From: an uncultured Ruminococcus sp.
GTDB taxonomy: Bacteria > Bacillota > Clostridia > Oscillospirales > Acutalibacteraceae
Direction: 5' to 3'
Assembly (NCBI GenBank): GCA_944412525.1
Contig: CALYBM010000052.1
Span: forward strand, 1 to 64,000
DNA: 64,000 nt
Shown here: positions 62,993 through 64,000 of the stretch, piece after piece
How the letters are laid out: each line of letters opens with the position of its first letter
Numbering within the stretch: the stretch's first letter is position 1
Made by a program: the position numbers and the translations under genes
Notes under the pieces: generated by a model
Database searches by the model: none
Seen by the model: only the letters and a program-made list of their open reading frames with translations
What the model was told of the DNA's origin: nothing

Positions 62993-63316
62993 TCAATCGT
63001 TGAAGATTATATCAGAGCCGACCGCCTGTTCAACAAACGACGAAAGCCTCTTTATTCCCGTGCCCGAATTGCCCTTTACGCTGGGGATCGGAATAATTGC
63101 GGGAGTCAGTTTTTCTTCATAGCGGCTCCTTTCTTTTTCTACCGAATCAAAAATCTCTTCGGTAAGAAAAATAATGGCGTAGCTGCCGCTGTCTGCAATT
63201 TTACGGAGAATATGTCCGCAGTCATCATTGCTTTTGCAGGCATAAATATCTATTCCTACTGCGCTGAAACCCTTAATGCTTTCTATGTCGCCGATAACGG
63301 CAATGTTTTTAGCCAT
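62993..63316 (-). CDS. ntpF: V-type ATP synthase subunit F
   Basis: 107 residues. [19 protein letters not shown] and [11 protein letters not shown] are the subunit F signatures; it caps the rotor. Start ATG 63316 overlaps the subunit C stop (ATGGCTAA); a GTG at 63325 lies inside subunit C. Confidence 0.93.
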   Translation of the reverse strand: MAKNIAVIGDIESIKGFSAVGIDIYACKSNDDCGHILRKIADSGSYAIIFLTEEIFDSVEKERSRYEEKLTPAIIPIPSVKGNSGTGIKRLSSFVEQAVGSDIIFND

Positions 63317-64000
63317 AAAAATCACGCAGCCTTTCTCTGATTGTATCTGCGTCAGTCTTTGTTCTCAAACCGCTTGCAATTATGTGGATCACCTTTTTTT
63401 CGTTTTCACATCCGAGGTAATATCCCAAAATCGGCTGAGCACCTTCGCTTGAGCGTTTGCAGTTTTCTTTTGCAATATTAATCAGCGTGTTGTCGACAAA
63501 CCTTTCAAATGCCGACGGAGATTTTTTGTATTCGTCAATCGCATTTTTGCATCCGTATTCGCTGTACTTTGAAAGCTCATCAACAAGCGAATCAATGCCC
63601 TTTAACGCGGCGGAAATTACAGAGCTTTTTCTGAAATCGTCAACATCGCACAGAGCTTTCAGAAGATAATCCATACTTGTGCCCGTGCGTGAGCTGCGAA
63701 GCGCGATTTTAATATTGCTGTAAAAAACATATGTTTTAAAATATTCTCTTAAAAATTGTGAATCTGATTTTTCCGCCGCTTCCAGCATTGTTTCCATAAC
63801 TGCCTTGTCAATAACGGCGTCGCTTATTCTTGCGTCGCCCGTATGAGCGAGGAGCTCGTACGCTTTGTCGGCGGCGTCTGACAGCCACTCAGGCAGTAAA
63901 GAGAATTTTCTTTTTTGAACCGCCTCTTTAAGTGCTTCATCGCTTATTGTGCAGGGAGTCAAAATAAGCTCTTTGTAATACGTATCGGACATTATCCCTT
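63309..64000 (-). CDS. ntpC: V-type ATP synthase subunit C, 5' end outside window
   Basis: The frame stays open to the window edge, so the visible 230 residues are the C-terminal two thirds of a usual 320-340-residue subunit. Helical, with YYKELILTPCTISDEALKEA and a C-terminal GYYLGCENEKKVIHIIASGL typical of the peripheral V1-Vo connector. E, I, K and H/G subunits presumably lie beyond the right edge. Confidence 0.9.
   Translation of the reverse strand, partial: GIMSDTYYKELILTPCTISDEALKEAVQKRKFSLLPEWLSDAADKAYELLAHTGDARISDAVIDKAVMETMLEAAEKSDSQFLREYFKTYVFYSNIKIALRSSRTGTSMDYLLKALCDVDDFRKSSVISAALKGIDSLVDELSKYSEYGCKNAIDEYKKSPSAFERFVDNTLINIAKENCKRSSEGAQPILGYYLGCENEKKVIHIIASGLRTKTDADTIRERLRDFYG

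Overview
The window looks like a chromosomal segment of an anaerobic, spore-forming Firmicute of the Ruminococcus/Oscillospiraceae type, possibly close to Ruminococcus bromii. The reasons are: two secreted proteins with type I dockerins (a starch-binding amylase and a papain-like protease), an oxygen-sensitive class III ribonucleotide reductase, AdhE, orphan PduL, a V-type ATPase, and the sporulation markers SpoVT and GPR. The species name is an inference. I found no rRNA, tRNA, CRISPR array, insertion sequence or prophage; the segment is mostly housekeeping genes with a few accessory islands.

Layout. 1-5357: the 3' part of an EF-G paralog with a degenerate G4 motif, then a Crp/Fnr regulator divergent from nrdDG, sharing a palindromic operator. 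5444-8416: TrkA/TrkH potassium uptake. 8582-11269: an MBOAT acyltransferase with a DHHW partner (extracellular acylation). 11287-16295: cytoplasmic GH13 glucosidase, MecA-like ClpC adaptor, helical-bundle protein, esterase, PduL, family-4 uracil-DNA glycosylase. 16401-21022: the CtsR heat-shock operon (ctsR-mcsA-mcsB-clpC) behind a promoter covered by tandem CtsR boxes. 21095-23690: a frameshifted ASCH-GNAT fusion, spoVT and an LRR lipoprotein. 23800-30248: adhE and the large secreted amylase. 30319-36453: a second Crp/Fnr regulator, a CPA-type antiporter, and the ilvB-ilvN-ilvC operon.

36600-38660 is a small island of unknown function: an XRE regulator with two matching operators, a two-TM coiled-coil protein, a lipoprotein and a zinc-ribbon membrane protein. 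38772-43132 is a sugar ABC importer (binding protein and two permeases, no ATPase) plus a DUF624 protein. 43186-49580: C39-like peptidase, murA behind a palindrome-controlled promoter, crcB, an MBL hydrolase, rlmH and rqcH. 49704-56378: gpr, the dockerin protease, an MreB paralog, comF and recD2. 56498-59122: CofE-like protein, two small proteins and DegV. 59168-64000: V-ATPase genes C-F-A-B-D on the minus strand, running off the right edge.

Connections: extracellular starch digestion (dockerin amylase), oligosaccharide import and cytoplasmic GH13 cleavage would feed fermentation through AdhE and perhaps PduL. MecA, McsA, McsB and CtsR all converge on ClpC. The most unusual observations are a starch-binding CBM26 that appears inserted inside another CBM26 in the amylase, the geometry of the Crp/Fnr-nrdD control region, and the XRE island with duplicated operators.
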